Source: Dentipellis sp. KUC8613
Taxonomy: Eukaryota; Basidiomycota; Agaricomycetes; Russulales; Hericiaceae
Length of the DNA: 64,000 bases
Reading direction: 5' to 3'
Assembly: GCA_002286715.1 (NCBI GenBank)
Contig: NSJX01000052.1
Span: forward strand, 62,001 to 126,000
Positions 46,569 through 56,459 of this stretch are shown here, in pieces (positions within the stretch are counted from its first letter, which is position 1; each line of letters starts with the position of its first letter). Position numbers and translations under genes: made by a program. The notes beneath the pieces are model-generated. The model worked only from the letters and a program-made list of their open reading frames with translations. It did not search any database and was not told the DNA's origin.

Positions 46569-48305
46569 TCAGTCCAACCCATGCTGCTTGGACCCCACCT
46601 GCGTATACCGATGCAGGTGACGAGCATCAAATCCGCCAGAGCAGTTCTCGAAGACCACTTCTTCGAGGGCTGCGCCCTGGTCCCACCGGTACATCAAGTA
46701 CTGCTCCAGCGCCCAAACGTCTCCGTCGATGTCGTCGCTGAGCACCGTGTCGGCGACGATGAGTTTCTTCAATTTGGGAAGTGGGGGCTGTGGACAAGCC
46801 ACTGTCGACGTCTGTCCATCGGCAGGCGGCGGTGCAGCCCGTGCTCTCGCGCTGCACGCAGCATTGAGCGGGGAGTGTATCCAACCCGAGACGCGCAGCT
46901 CACGCACATCCGTCAGCCGGCAGAACATCTTTGCCCAGTCCATCTGCCAGACCGAGGACGTGCATCGCTCGCTGATGGACAAGCAAGGGGTGCCAGTGAG
47001 TTTGAGGAATGAGAACAGGGGAGGATAAAGTTCTGGGAATAAACGAGGCTCCCCCACGGACATCTTCTGAGAACAGTCGAGCTCGAATACGATGTTGGCG
47101 GTGGCGTGGAAGGGAGCACTGGCGTCGGAGGCTGCGGGAGCGAGCGGGCCGTACCAGCAGGCAAGCAGACATTTGCCGAGGTCGGTCTCGATGTGGACGC
47201 GAGTAGGCAGACCAGATGCGAAGTTAGGGTAAAATAGTTGTAGCGCCACGGAAGTTCTAGTCCAGCTCTGCGCGGTGAGAGGCTCCTGGGCCACGAAACG
47301 GATGTGCACGCGTGTCGTCGCGGGAAAGTTGATATGGTTCCCCACTTGACACAGGTAAGTGTCGTGCGACGAGGTGATGGATATGGACGACAGGTGCGGC
47401 AGATCGGCTGAGATGTCGGGGAACGGCCATGTGGTCGTTGTCGGAGCGAGGTACTCGAAGTGCAATGTTTCCAGCTGTGGAAGCTTCTGCAACACGCGGA
47501 TGAAAACCTCCAGATATACGCCCATCGTATCGGTGTAGCTGAAGTGACGAAGCATTGGCAGCACTGGCGCGGATGCGCTTGCGACTGAGGAAAACCCACC
47601 AATGAGACGCAACGTGTGCAGTTTGGGAGTGCGTCCCGAGAAGATATGGTCTAGGAATATACCGGCGGCAGGCAGCGGTTGAGTCTCAGCCGGAAATTGA
47701 TCCCACGACTCCATAAATTCCAAGCAAAGCTCCTCGAGGATAGCTGCAGAGGGTGTGGCTCTTAGGAGTAGCTGGAGGTCCTCCCGCATGGCACAAGGAC
47801 GGCCCCGGATGTGGAGCCTCCGCACACGATCCATCCACTTGTCCATCCAATATATGTAGCCCTTCTGCGCGGCATGTTGAATGGACGCCAATGAACTGGA
47901 TGACCCGGGATCTGGAGGCCTCATCTCGTATTCGACCTCCATTGGTCGCGGCGCAGACCGCGATACGAAGTGGCCTCTCCAGGGAAGCGACAGCTTGAAG
48001 GGAGTATGGCACCACATCCTGCGGTCCCTGATTGCGATTTCGCGCCACTGCTGGCATACGTGCGTTATCGCTATCCACTCCGGGGCGCAGGACGACCATT
48101 CCGTGACCTGGATTCTGCAATAGTGAAAGATCTCCAGGAGTAATTCGGGCGGGAGGCGGGAGATGAACGACGGTGCGAGCGGGATTATGCTCTCCATTGG
48201 GACTGCATCCTGTGAGTTCAGTGGGTCCGTGTCCCATAGTGAGCTGTCTTTCGTGAAGGGGAAGCCCCAAAGCCCCGAGGCGCGCACAGGTCCATTCATC
48301 GCCAT
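46569..48305 (-). CDS. F-box domain protein, intronless
   Basis: A single open frame of 578 codons. After MAMNGPVRASGLWGFPFTKD the F-box-like motif is SRLPPELLLEIFHYC with the following WIAITHVCQQWREIAIRDRR, the typical Agaricomycete pattern. The remaining 450 residues form irregular leucine-rich or beta-helical segments (for example LETLHFEYLAPTTTTWPFP, LPHLSSISITSS, LKKLIVADTVLS) and end CSGGFDARHLHRYTQVGSKQ plus HGLD, stop 46569-46571. It probably serves as a Skp1-binding substrate receptor. Many paralogues are expected elsewhere in the genome. The lack of introns contrasts with most neighbours and is common among expanded F-box genes in this group. No signal peptide is present. Confidence 0.85.
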   Translation of the reverse strand: MAMNGPVRASGLWGFPFTKDSSLWDTDPLNSQDAVPMESIIPLAPSFISRLPPELLLEIFHYCRIQVTEWSSCAPEWIAITHVCQQWREIAIRDRRMWCHTPFKLSLPWRGHFVSRSAPRPMEVEYEMRPPDPGSSSSLASIQHAAQKGYIYWMDKWMDRVRRLHIRGRPCAMREDLQLLLRATPSAAILEELCLEFMESWDQFPAETQPLPAAGIFLDHIFSGRTPKLHTLRLIGGFSSVASASAPVLPMLRHFSYTDTMGVYLEVFIRVLQKLPQLETLHFEYLAPTTTTWPFPDISADLPHLSSISITSSHDTYLCQVGNHINFPATTRVHIRFVAQEPLTAQSWTRTSVALQLFYPNFASGLPTRVHIETDLGKCLLACWYGPLAPAASDASAPFHATANIVFELDCSQKMSVGEPRLFPELYPPLFSFLKLTGTPCLSISERCTSSVWQMDWAKMFCRLTDVRELRVSGWIHSPLNAACSARARAAPPPADGQTSTVACPQPPLPKLKKLIVADTVLSDDIDGDVWALEQYLMYRWDQGAALEEVVFENCSGGFDARHLHRYTQVGSKQHGLD

Positions 48306-48830
48306 CTATTTAGGCTCTGTACCATCGTTTCTGCAGCTGTCAACACTAGGGCTCGGCGAGAAGGGACCGACATACCTTGGGTGTATATCAGTCACTGGGC
48401 CACACGAATCCTGCGATGTTCAAGCTGTCTAATTTGATCACTGCCCTGCTCGTCAATCAAGTAGTATTGAGACCTAGGTGTTCAGTTAGATTTAGTGGGT
48501 GTAGATTAGAGGGTTGGAATGAACGCACCGTGCGTCTGCTCCAGTCCCATGGGTCCTGATGGCCTGACGAGAGGAACATGATGGCGACATACAAGGTCTA
48601 GTAATTGTCAAGCTCAGAACCGTGATAGCTGTTCACACAGTCACGCGGACATGATACTGCACGCTCAGAGTTCACGTGCGCACGCACTCACTGGCTTATA
48701 TCCAAAAGAGTGCTCATGTAGACAAAGCAAGAACTTACATAGAAATATACGGAGAGAGTAAGCTAGTATGCTATCGTAGATACTACCGTCTAAATTATAC
48801 ACCACACAATCCCATAGATAGATCCCTGCC
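48306..48830. other. Spacer between two F-box genes
   Basis: About 0.5 kb between the start of the F-box gene at 48305 and the stop at 48831, both on the minus strand. It presumably holds the promoter of the former. The composition is AT-richer and no other feature is seen. Confidence 0.45.
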
Positions 48831-49754
48831 TCACCCCGAAATCAAGACCAACTGCCCCTCCCTTCTACTCCGCCTCTTCACCTCCCCGAGCTCCCTCAAC
48901 GCCTGGTCATACACCCGCCTCGACAAATCGCCCGGCGTAAACGACACCCACGGCGTCGCCAACACCAGCGCGACACACAGTGTCCCAAACGGCGCGACAC
49001 ACGCGCGCGCCTCCGAGTCCAGCTCCGTCTCCCTCGGACAGATACTGCGCTCGAGCGCATTGCACAGCGCGCGGTCCACGCCCAGCGCGAGGCCCTCGAC
49101 GCGGAAGTGGCGCAGCGCGGGCGCGGAGCGCGGGAGGTCCTCGAGCAGCCCGACGGCCTCGCGCGCGCCGCCGTGCACGCGCACGCCGATGCGCAGCGTG
49201 CGCAGCGCGGGGAGGTGCGGCGCGCCCGGCGGCGGAAGCGGCGTGTGCGTGCGTGTCTGTGCGCAGGCGATGTGCAGCGCGCGCAGCGCGGGGAGCGGCA
49301 CGGGCACGAGCGCGCGCGGGAGGCGCACGGACGGGGGTAGGTTGAGCGTGAGCACCTCGAGTGTTGGTGCGGCGGCGCGCAGGATGCGCTCGAGCGCGGC
49401 GGCGAGGAGCGTGGTGTGCGCGGGGTGCGCCTCGTGGATTGTTTCGGTGTGCGCGGGGAAGACGGGGGTCTTCGGGGTGGGCGGATCGCGGATGTGCGAG
49501 GGGGGCGAGGGCGTCGGTGTGCGCGAAAGTGCGAGGAAGCGCACGCGCCGGTGGAGGGGCGCGCGCTGCTCGAGCATGGCCGAGAGCGCGAGGATCTGCG
49601 CGGTGCTTTTGGTGGCGAGTGATTGCAGCTGGAACGGGAGGGACGCCTCGTACATCCAGCGGGAGACGAGGGCGAGCGAGCGGCCTGTGGTGCCGTCGTC
49701 GGTGCATGCAAAGGCGAAGATGATGTGGAAGATTTCGACGGGGCACTTCTCCAT
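48831..49754 (-). CDS. F-box-like protein, intronless
   Basis: A single frame from ATG at 49754 to the stop at 48831-48833, about 307 residues. The N-terminus MEKCPVEIFHIIFAFACTDD with GTTGRSLALVSRWMYEASLP is the short degenerate F-box typical of mushroom genomes: CPxEIxxxIFxFAC, then SLxLVSRxxxxxS. The rest is Ala/Pro/Leu/Arg-rich, with a leucine-rich part such as LEVLTLNLPPSVRLP and LPALRTLRIGVRV. GC is extremely high (long CGCG tracts), unlike the spacers, and the overlapping minus-strand and plus-strand frames are shadows of this bias. A GTG-initiated extension of eight codons exists but is not needed. Function is unknown. Confidence 0.75.
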   Translation of the reverse strand: MEKCPVEIFHIIFAFACTDDGTTGRSLALVSRWMYEASLPFQLQSLATKSTAQILALSAMLEQRAPLHRRVRFLALSRTPTPSPPSHIRDPPTPKTPVFPAHTETIHEAHPAHTTLLAAALERILRAAAPTLEVLTLNLPPSVRLPRALVPVPLPALRALHIACAQTRTHTPLPPPGAPHLPALRTLRIGVRVHGGAREAVGLLEDLPRSAPALRHFRVEGLALGVDRALCNALERSICPRETELDSEARACVAPFGTLCVALVLATPWVSFTPGDLSRRVYDQALRELGEVKRRSRREGQLVLISG

Positions 49755-50534
49755 GGCGTGACGAGATGGGGACACCAATAGATGTTGCTGAGAATAGATG
49801 ATTTAGATGAATAGTTATGCTAAGCTGAAGTATAGCGCAGGATGGGTGGCAGCACTGCTGGCGGGAACTCGAAGGGGAGGGGGGGTCTTATAGCGCAGGC
49901 GTTGATGAAGTTATTATAAATGTCGACGGTGCAGCGTTTCGCTGTTGCAGATCTGGAAGAGTGCGTGACATCATCAGAAATGCATGCATAGATGTCAGAT
50001 GAAGCATGCCGACGCGGCTACGAAACATATTGAGGTACCTGCAATAGAAACAACAGAGTACGCGGTAAGCGCATGTTGATACATCAAGCGGGCTAGCGAG
50101 CATTACGCTGCGCATTATGCCGTTTCAAGGTTTCAGACATACCCTTCGGATCGATGACGTGATACGCTGGCGTTGAATTGTCAGGTTCGACCGTTGAAAC
50201 AGAAGGAACTGAGGCAGCAGAGTTTCCTAGAGAGGCTAACAGCGAGGCACGGAAGCGAATATACGCGAAAGATCGCATGTCATGAGCTGTCGTTAGGGAG
50301 AGAGGACAAATTATCGGCAGGCGTCCTAACGACCATTTGCTACGTTCAAAGGAAGGAAACATATTCACCGGCAGTGACAGCATAAAAAGCGGGGGAGTAA
50401 ACCACGAGGCGAAGCGGGTGCAGAATTCGGGACGTGCATGCGGCGATGTGTCGTGTATCTATAGTTTACAAACAGAAATACAAATGACAATCTAGAAGAA
50501 CTCACAATCATACAAGGCTAGAAAGAATCTCCAA
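49755..50534. other. Spacer, 0.78 kb
   Basis: It lies between the F-box-like start and the PLC-like stop. Two minus-strand segments with a possible intron (see findings) could encode a peptide of about 60 residues, which is not strong enough to call a gene. Otherwise nothing is recognised. Confidence 0.4.
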
Positions 50535-52026
50535 TCACCGCTGCAGCCAGCCCTCCTCGTCGCTCCTCCCCCTAAAATTACACTCGACCAGCAGCGGGAC
50601 GACCTCGCTGCCAACCGGCTCCGTGAAGAAATCCATGAACGTCCACCCACGCAGCTTCGGGCCGTCTGTGACGTCGCGCTTCTCCACGCCTCGCGCACCG
50701 GCGTCCTCGTGTCCGCTGAACATATCCAGCAGCCACCTCCCGACAAGCGTATTCACACCATCCACGCCCAGCCCAATGCTCGGCCACCCAAAGCCCGTCG
50801 ACACCACCGTCGGGGCCGCGAGCGGGAACGAGGACGCCGAGAAGTAAGTGATCGAGAGCACGGGTATGTCGGACTCCGCGGCCGCGGGCGGCACGAGCAT
50901 GGTCGTCGCGAGATCGACCTTCTCGGGGATGCTCAGGAACGAGGGGATGTGGTACCAGTCCTGCGTGCGGATGAGCGTGTTCTTCAGCTCCCAGCTGAAG
51001 CCCTCCTTGTCGCTGTCGGGCCACGTTGTCGGGTGGATCCCCAGGCCCTCCAGCCCACCCTCCCATTCTGCGCCGTCCCCGCCGAAGCGGCTGAACATGA
51101 CCGCCTTCCCCCGAACTTCGCCTAGGAGCGGGACTTTGTTCTTGAGGTACCAGAGTCCCATTCCTCCGGGGCTTTCTTCGATCTCTTTGCGGACTGTGGC
51201 GGAGAAGTCGCGCGGCGGCGTGTCGTCGTAGTCCTCTTGCTTGACAGACACAACGACGGTTTCGCGAGATGACTTGGGGGATGTAAGAAACTCCTGGAGG
51301 TCGCGCAGGATAGAGCTGAAAGGGGTGCGCTGGGGATATTGGCCGTGGTAAGAGATGAGGTGTCCTTTCTTGACTGCGAGACGGATGTCAAGGACACGGA
51401 TCCCAGAGACGAGCTGCACAGAAAGTGGGGTGTCGCCGGACTGGCACTGGCTCATCGGCCAGCCGTAGAAGGCCATGCTGCAGATTCTATCAGGCATGCG
51501 ATCTCGCAGAAAGGGGAGGCCACGTACGTGTCGTGCGTGCCAGGCAGACAGACCGCAGAGAGCGCGAGCGAGTCTGGCATCTCGGACAAGAATGATGCGA
51601 GGTCCCGGTTGGGGAACACAAGCACATTCTGGCGCCTCTTCGACAGCTGCAGCGGCACAAAGGTGTCAACACCGCACCGAAGACAGACAGCAGAACACGC
51701 ACCCTCCTGCGATATATCCGCCACGGACAGTCCTTCCCAACCTCCGCCGCTAACCAGGTCGCAGACTTCTTGAGCTTGACATCAAATACCGCGCTGCCCG
51801 CCGTCCCTGTTCCCTGTGGCTCGTCATCAACCTCATCCTCATCGTCAGAATCACAGAGCAGCAGCTTCTCCGTGGCGGCTGACAGCGCGAAGGTGCGCGC
51901 CGACTTCACCTCGATGGACGAGCGCGGCTCCAGCACGCGCTCCGGGCTCCCCGGGAGGCGGCCAGAGCGGAACAACAGGAGCTCGTCTGTCCAGTTGAAG
52001 ATGGTCAGCTGCTGGTTCACCTTCAT
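50535..52026 (-). CDS. PI-PLC X-domain-like phosphodiesterase
   Basis: A PLC-like TIM-barrel phosphodiesterase of the bacterial or fungal PI-PLC X-domain type (Ca-independent group). Three exons: MKVNQQLTIFNWTDELLLFR through CPWRIYRR, then LSKRRQNVLVFPNRDLASFL, then ICSMAFYGWPMSQCQSGDTP. The two catalytic histidines are seen in LPGTHDT (exon 2) and ISYHGQYPQRTPF (exon 3), with the connecting VQLVSGIRVLDIRLAVKKGH. The barrel continues (ETVVVSVKQEDYDDTP, YHIPSFLSIPEKVDLATT) to the C-terminal WTFMDFFTEPVGSEVVPLLV and stop 50535-50537. The N-terminal 120 residues include the acidic SDDEDEVDDEPQ and may bind or regulate. No signal peptide is evident. The substrate is uncertain: phosphoinositides or glycosyl-PI. 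It is divergent from RAD1. Confidence 0.85.
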
Positions 52027-52850
52027 GGTCGCTGGTCAGTGCGGAGGCCCGAGGGTGCAGCGTGCAACGTGCGGTAACCGTGGACTCTGAAGTGCACCTG
52101 GCTTGAGCGCGGGAAGGCTATGCTGCTGGACAAGTGGGGAAAGACGGGGCGTTTATTCGAGCGTTCCCGGCGCAGCGCAGCAGAGTGCACACGGCAAGCC
52201 GGGCAAGGCTGCTCTACTTGGGCGACTCTGCAGTCCGACATGCCGTTGCCCCGGCGCCGATGCGCGCACCAAAGCGCGACAAATCGGGTATATGTCATGC
52301 GCACGTGCGCGTTTGAGTGATACTGTCTCGTTTCGACCACAGGTTCAGTCACGGGTCACAGACCCTGTGAACTTGAACCTATTTCGACCCATGTCACGGG
52401 TCACCAGCCGCGGTGAACTTCGGTCGGGAGCGTCACAAAATACGAAAACGTTACGTAAAATCGCTCGAAATTTCGATTTTTTTCCTGAATTCTCGCTTTC
52501 CGGCCTCCAAATGCCTCAATTTGGCCGTTTCCCCTCTGAATCTGTTATCCCTGACCCACTCGGGCCCTCAGAATGCCATGAAACCTGCATCTATACGGTG
52601 AACTTGTGTCCCATGAACTTCGGTCCCTGGTCACAGCCACCAATGAACTTCGTCCCGGGTGGTGAACTAAGGTCACAGGTCACACCCCGTGAACTTGTGG
52701 TCGAAACGGGACAGTATACGCGTACGCGTCGGGGGCGCGACGCGTTCCTCTGACCACTGGGTTGTGAACCGGCTTTTTAGCTGAATAAAAGGTAAGGCGG
52801 CTCGAAAGATATGTTTACTCTGAGTTCTTGATAGAGAAATTTGAACAGGG
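52027..52850. other. Divergent spacer carrying a MITE
   Basis: It lies between the divergent PLC and RAD1 starts. The region 52323-52714 is a 392-bp inverted-repeat element; the flanking 300 bp on the left and 136 bp on the right must hold the gene promoters. Confidence 0.6.
52323..52714. mobile_element. 392-bp MITE with 25-bp terminal inverted repeats and TA target site
   Basis: The left end, CTGTCTCGTTTCGACCACAG, and the reverse complement of the right end, CTGTCCCGTTTCGACCACAA, match at 23 of the first 25 positions (the next five are GTTCA in both). The element is bounded by TA at 52321-52322 and TA at 52715-52716, the target duplication of Tc1/mariner-type elements. The inside has no coding capacity. 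It is filled with repeats of TGAACTT or TGAACT (seven counted) and GGTCAC, in both orientations relative to the ends, which resemble subterminal binding motifs. It is a non-autonomous element. A transposase source is not in the window. Confidence 0.75.
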
Positions 52851-54478
52851 ATGTCTCAATCATCGCAGGAGGAAGAGATTGAGCATATTTCGCCAGTAAG
52901 TAGCATCTGAGGCCTTCTGTAACAACATAATGTCATCAGGAATAGGTCCTTGCCGCCTCCGTACACGATGTACGTTACTTCTCTGGCCTTCTGAGAGGAG
53001 TCAATTTTGCCAACGTGAGTTCACTCAGTTCCTCACCCTGTATCTCACGACCCACAAACGCAACACAGCGCGCAACAGTCACAATCACGAGCAGTGGCTT
53101 CACCGTCGCCGTCGAAGAGGCCCGCTCTGTGCTAGGTACAATTCTTTACTTTTCAAACATTCCTGACCCCCAACACCAACCACGCCCCAGCAACCGCCTA
53201 CGTCTTCGCCGACATCTTCGACGAATACACCTACACGCCCGCGCCCACGCCCGCGCCGCGCGCACACACCCCCACGTCCTCGCTCACCCCGCCCCCGCCC
53301 ACCGCCACCCCCGCCGAAGACAAAACGACCGTCCTCGAGATCCCGCTCGCCACGCTCATCGACTGCCTCAATATCTTCGGCACCGCGGGCGCGGCGGGCG
53401 GCGGCGCGAAACACAAGCGGTGGCTGCGCCCGGGGGACGACGACGATGCCGACCGCGATGGGGACGGGGACGGTGCAGGCGGGCGGGGGAGGGGGAAGAT
53501 CGATCAGTATTTTACGGCGGCGGGGGGAGAGAAGAGTACAGGGATGAGGATGACGTATACGGGGGAGGGGCATCCGCTCACGTTGCTAGTGTGAGTGTTC
53601 CTTTTTTTGACTCTGCGCTGCTTGTTGAGGCTGAGTGTGCGTTGTAGGGCAGAGGAGTCGACGGGCCCCACTGCGACGTGTGAGATTACGACGTACGATG
53701 CTGAGCCGCGGCTGGAGCTGCCTTTCGATGCGGAGCAGACGTACGTCTTCCATCCAACCAATCTCCCCAACTTCCCCGCTGACATATTTTTCCAGCGTCC
53801 TCAAGATAATCTTAAAGGTACGCGCTAACCCAACCCCCATCTATCATCTACACTGACATTTATCCATGGATGCCAGTCCTCCTGGCTCCGCGACGCGCTC
53901 TCCGAGCTCGACCCCTCCTTCGACAAAGTAACATTCATCGGCAACCCGCCCACCGCAGACAGCACCACCGCCGCGCGCACCTCCGCACGCACGGTGCCGA
54001 AGCCGATGCTCCGCATACATGCGGCGGGCTCGTTCGGCAGCACCGAGGTCAGTGTGCCATTCGCTCAGTCCTGCCCTGTTATACAGGTTCTGACTGAGAT
54101 GTGAAATGTAGATGGATTATCCGAATGATAGGGAGGTGCTGGAGACGTTCGAATGCGCGCGGAGCGTCAGCTTCAGGTGCGCACTATCATGAAAGTCGGG
54201 AAGGCGCGTTACATGCTGAGGAGGACAACACCAGCTACCGCTATGCCCACATAGCACGCACACTCCGCGCACTGCAGAGCTCGACGAAGACATCACTGCG
54301 CATCGACGAAGAGGGCTTGCTCAGCCTGCAGTTCCTCATGCCCTCGCCGAAGCCGCGCGGGGGGATGAGCGAGGCGTTTATCGAGTTTCGGGTGAGTCGC
54401 TTTTCCTCCCTAGGCCTGAGGCGTTGTTGTCTGACGATAGGGATCCTGTAGTGTTTGCCGCTTGATGAAGACATATAG
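52851..54478 (+). CDS. RAD1: Checkpoint clamp subunit RAD1 (REC1)
   Basis: The Rad1 subunit of the 9-1-1 (Rad9-Hus1-Rad1) DNA-damage sliding clamp; it is called REC1 in Ustilago. The start MSQSSQEEEIEHISP joins VLAASVHDVRYFSGLLRGVN, then RATVTITSSGFTVAVEEARS, LATAYVFADIFDEYTY, VLEIPLATLIDCLNIFG, LPFDAEQTVLKIILKSSWLR and LSLQFLMPSPKPRGGMSEAF-IEFR, ending CLPLDEDI with stop at 54476-54478. All are recognisable Rad1 segments. A long low-complexity insert (TPAPTPAPRAHTPTSS and GDDDDADRDGDGDGAGG) sits in the first clamp domain, larger than in yeast or human. The spliced protein is about 365 residues. There are several small exons (near 52930, 53073, 53196, 53648, 53794, 53876, 54112 and 54231). 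It is divergent from the PLC gene and convergent with PDX1. Confidence 0.85.
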
Positions 54479-54726
54479 CAGCCTGGATCCCGACGACTCG
54501 AGTTTCTTCTTCTGAGATACTGACACCATTGCAACTCATGTAGCCTCCCATTCCCCATGACTCATTGCTCATTGCTCGCACTGCACGTAAATTATTCCAA
54601 TTATAAGCAAAGTGGGGGACCAGACACCGACACCAACAGGCGAAAATCTAGTGCCAGGAACATCCAAAAATCTAGTGCCTACGAGGCTCGCCTGGAACCT
54701 GTAGCCAAGGGCCTGCGCGAAGGAGT

Positions 54727-55931
54727 CTACATAATCCCAGCGAGGAAGTCTCCCGTCTTGGGTGTTTTCGGGGCCGCGGCGGGTGGTGTGGAGGGAGGCG
54801 TGCGGGGTGCGGGGGGGAGGTAGTCGGAGATGATCGAGTCGAAGTCTGCCTCGAGAACGGGAGCTGGGAGAAAGGTGTTTACAACTGCAGACGTTGACAC
54901 TGAGAAGATAGGCGTACCTGCTGCAGCCCGCTTCTTGAGCGACGCCTGATACATGCTCCCAACGATGAGACGGCGAATAGCGGGTCCATCGAGCGGTGGC
55001 TACAACACAACGTTGAGCACGAGACGTAACAAGGGCAAAGAAGACACATACCGGCGGTGCATCAGCCTTCTTAGGTGCATCCACTGGGTTCTGCTCCTCC
55101 TTGTATGTACCCGTCGGACTCGACGCCTTGCCCAGGTACGCAAGCACGTCGCCCTTCGTGAGCATCCCCCGCACACCCGTGCCCTGAATCTTGCTCAGGT
55201 CCGGTATGTCATTCTCCTGCAGCAGGCGCAGCACAGACGGGAACAGCGGCCGCGAGTGCTCAATCTCCTTGTGCGGGCGGCTTTCCGCTGGCGCAGACGG
55301 GGCGGCGGGGGCGGGCGGGGGAGCGGACTTGGGCGGGGGCGCAGGCTCGGACGCGGCAGGCTTGGGCGGGGCCGCCTCCTCCTTGGGTGCTTCGAGGTGG
55401 GAGATGTCGTCGCCCTGTTCGGCGAGCAGTGCGATGACTTTTCCGACGGGGATGTTCTTCGTGCCGTCAGGCGCCTGCCGATGGGGATGGTCTCGTCAAG
55501 CTAGCAGCATGCTTTCTTAGGGGGCTCCGACGCACCAAAATTTTCCCAAGAATGCCGTCCTCCTGCGCCTCGACATCGATGGTGGCTTTGTCCGTTTCCT
55601 GACGATATGGTGTTCAGTTGGGAAAGGCGGACATCGGCGTTCGCGACGTACGATTTCGAGAAGAACGTCTCCGGCGCTGAAAGAATCGCCCTCCTTCAAC
55701 TTCCACGATGAGATGCCACCCTCTTCCATAGTCGGCGACATGGCCGGCATCTGGAAGTTGGAGATAGCACTCCGCCTCGACGATGCATGCAGCCCTGCAC
55801 GAGTCCGAGCAGGTTAGGCGCTTCATTCTGCGATATTCTGGAAATGTATGACAGAAATGACACGCACATCTGCTCCTGGACGCTGTACGTGCTACTCTCG
55901 TCGCCGCTCTAGACATGGAGGAGGACATCAT
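54727..55931 (-). CDS. PDX1: Pyruvate dehydrogenase complex protein X (E3-binding protein)
   Basis: The mitochondrial E3-binding protein that anchors dihydrolipoamide dehydrogenase to the E2 core of the pyruvate dehydrogenase complex. The start [20 protein letters not shown] is a typical presequence (Arg/Ser-rich, ACC ATG context), followed by [14 protein letters not shown] and the lipoyl domain [20 protein letters not shown]. The lipoyl-lysine motif is [15 protein letters not shown], split by the intron after VLLEI. An Ala/Pro hinge ([20 protein letters not shown]) leads to the E3/E1-binding domain [20 protein letters not shown]. No acyltransferase domain follows, and the HxxxD catalytic motif of E2 is absent; this distinguishes protein X from E2. 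It ends [12 protein letters not shown], stop 54727-54729. A possible 54-nt intron at 54864-54917 leaves the frame open either way. It is divergent from SCAP. Confidence 0.9.
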
Positions 55932-56459
55932 GGTGGTCGTGGTTGTGGTGGAACGAGAGCTGCGGGGCGCGCGGTGACACGAAATGATTCCGACGCGACG
56001 GTCACGGACATTTGGGACGCTCGGAGATCCGGGCGGGGGCGGGTGGCCCGGGCCGGGTGCAACCATAACAAGGCCGGAATGGGGTCAAAGGCGGCCGGCG
56101 GCGCGGACGGATATAGAAAGCTTAGGACCGTGGCAGTGGGAATTGCGCGAAAGTGCGTCTCCTCAGGCGAGCAGCTCCTTCCTCCGCTACCATGACCGGT
56201 GAGTTCCCCTTGTTGCCCTACGCAGAACAGCCCGCATTTACGTGATTTGTGGGGCTGGTTATAGCTTGAACGCACCGCGATGCTGCCATGCTCGACCCGA
56301 CTGCGACGATCCTCAATTTCACACACATCTCTCTAGCGACTGACCCGTCTTCACACCCAGGACTGCGCGTCTACACGCGTCGAATTTCGTTCTACCGCCT
56401 CGCGTGCTGCTTGTAACCTTATATCCTCCTGGGCGACCTCCTTTGTGTGCCGACCCGCC
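55932..56459. promoter_or_regulatory. Divergent promoter, PDX1 / SCAP
   Basis: A 528-bp spacer between two starts, GC-rich next to PDX1 (GGGCGGGGGCGGG near 56032-56045). No clear TATA box is seen. Sterol-regulatory SRE-like sites were not identified by eye. Confidence 0.4.
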
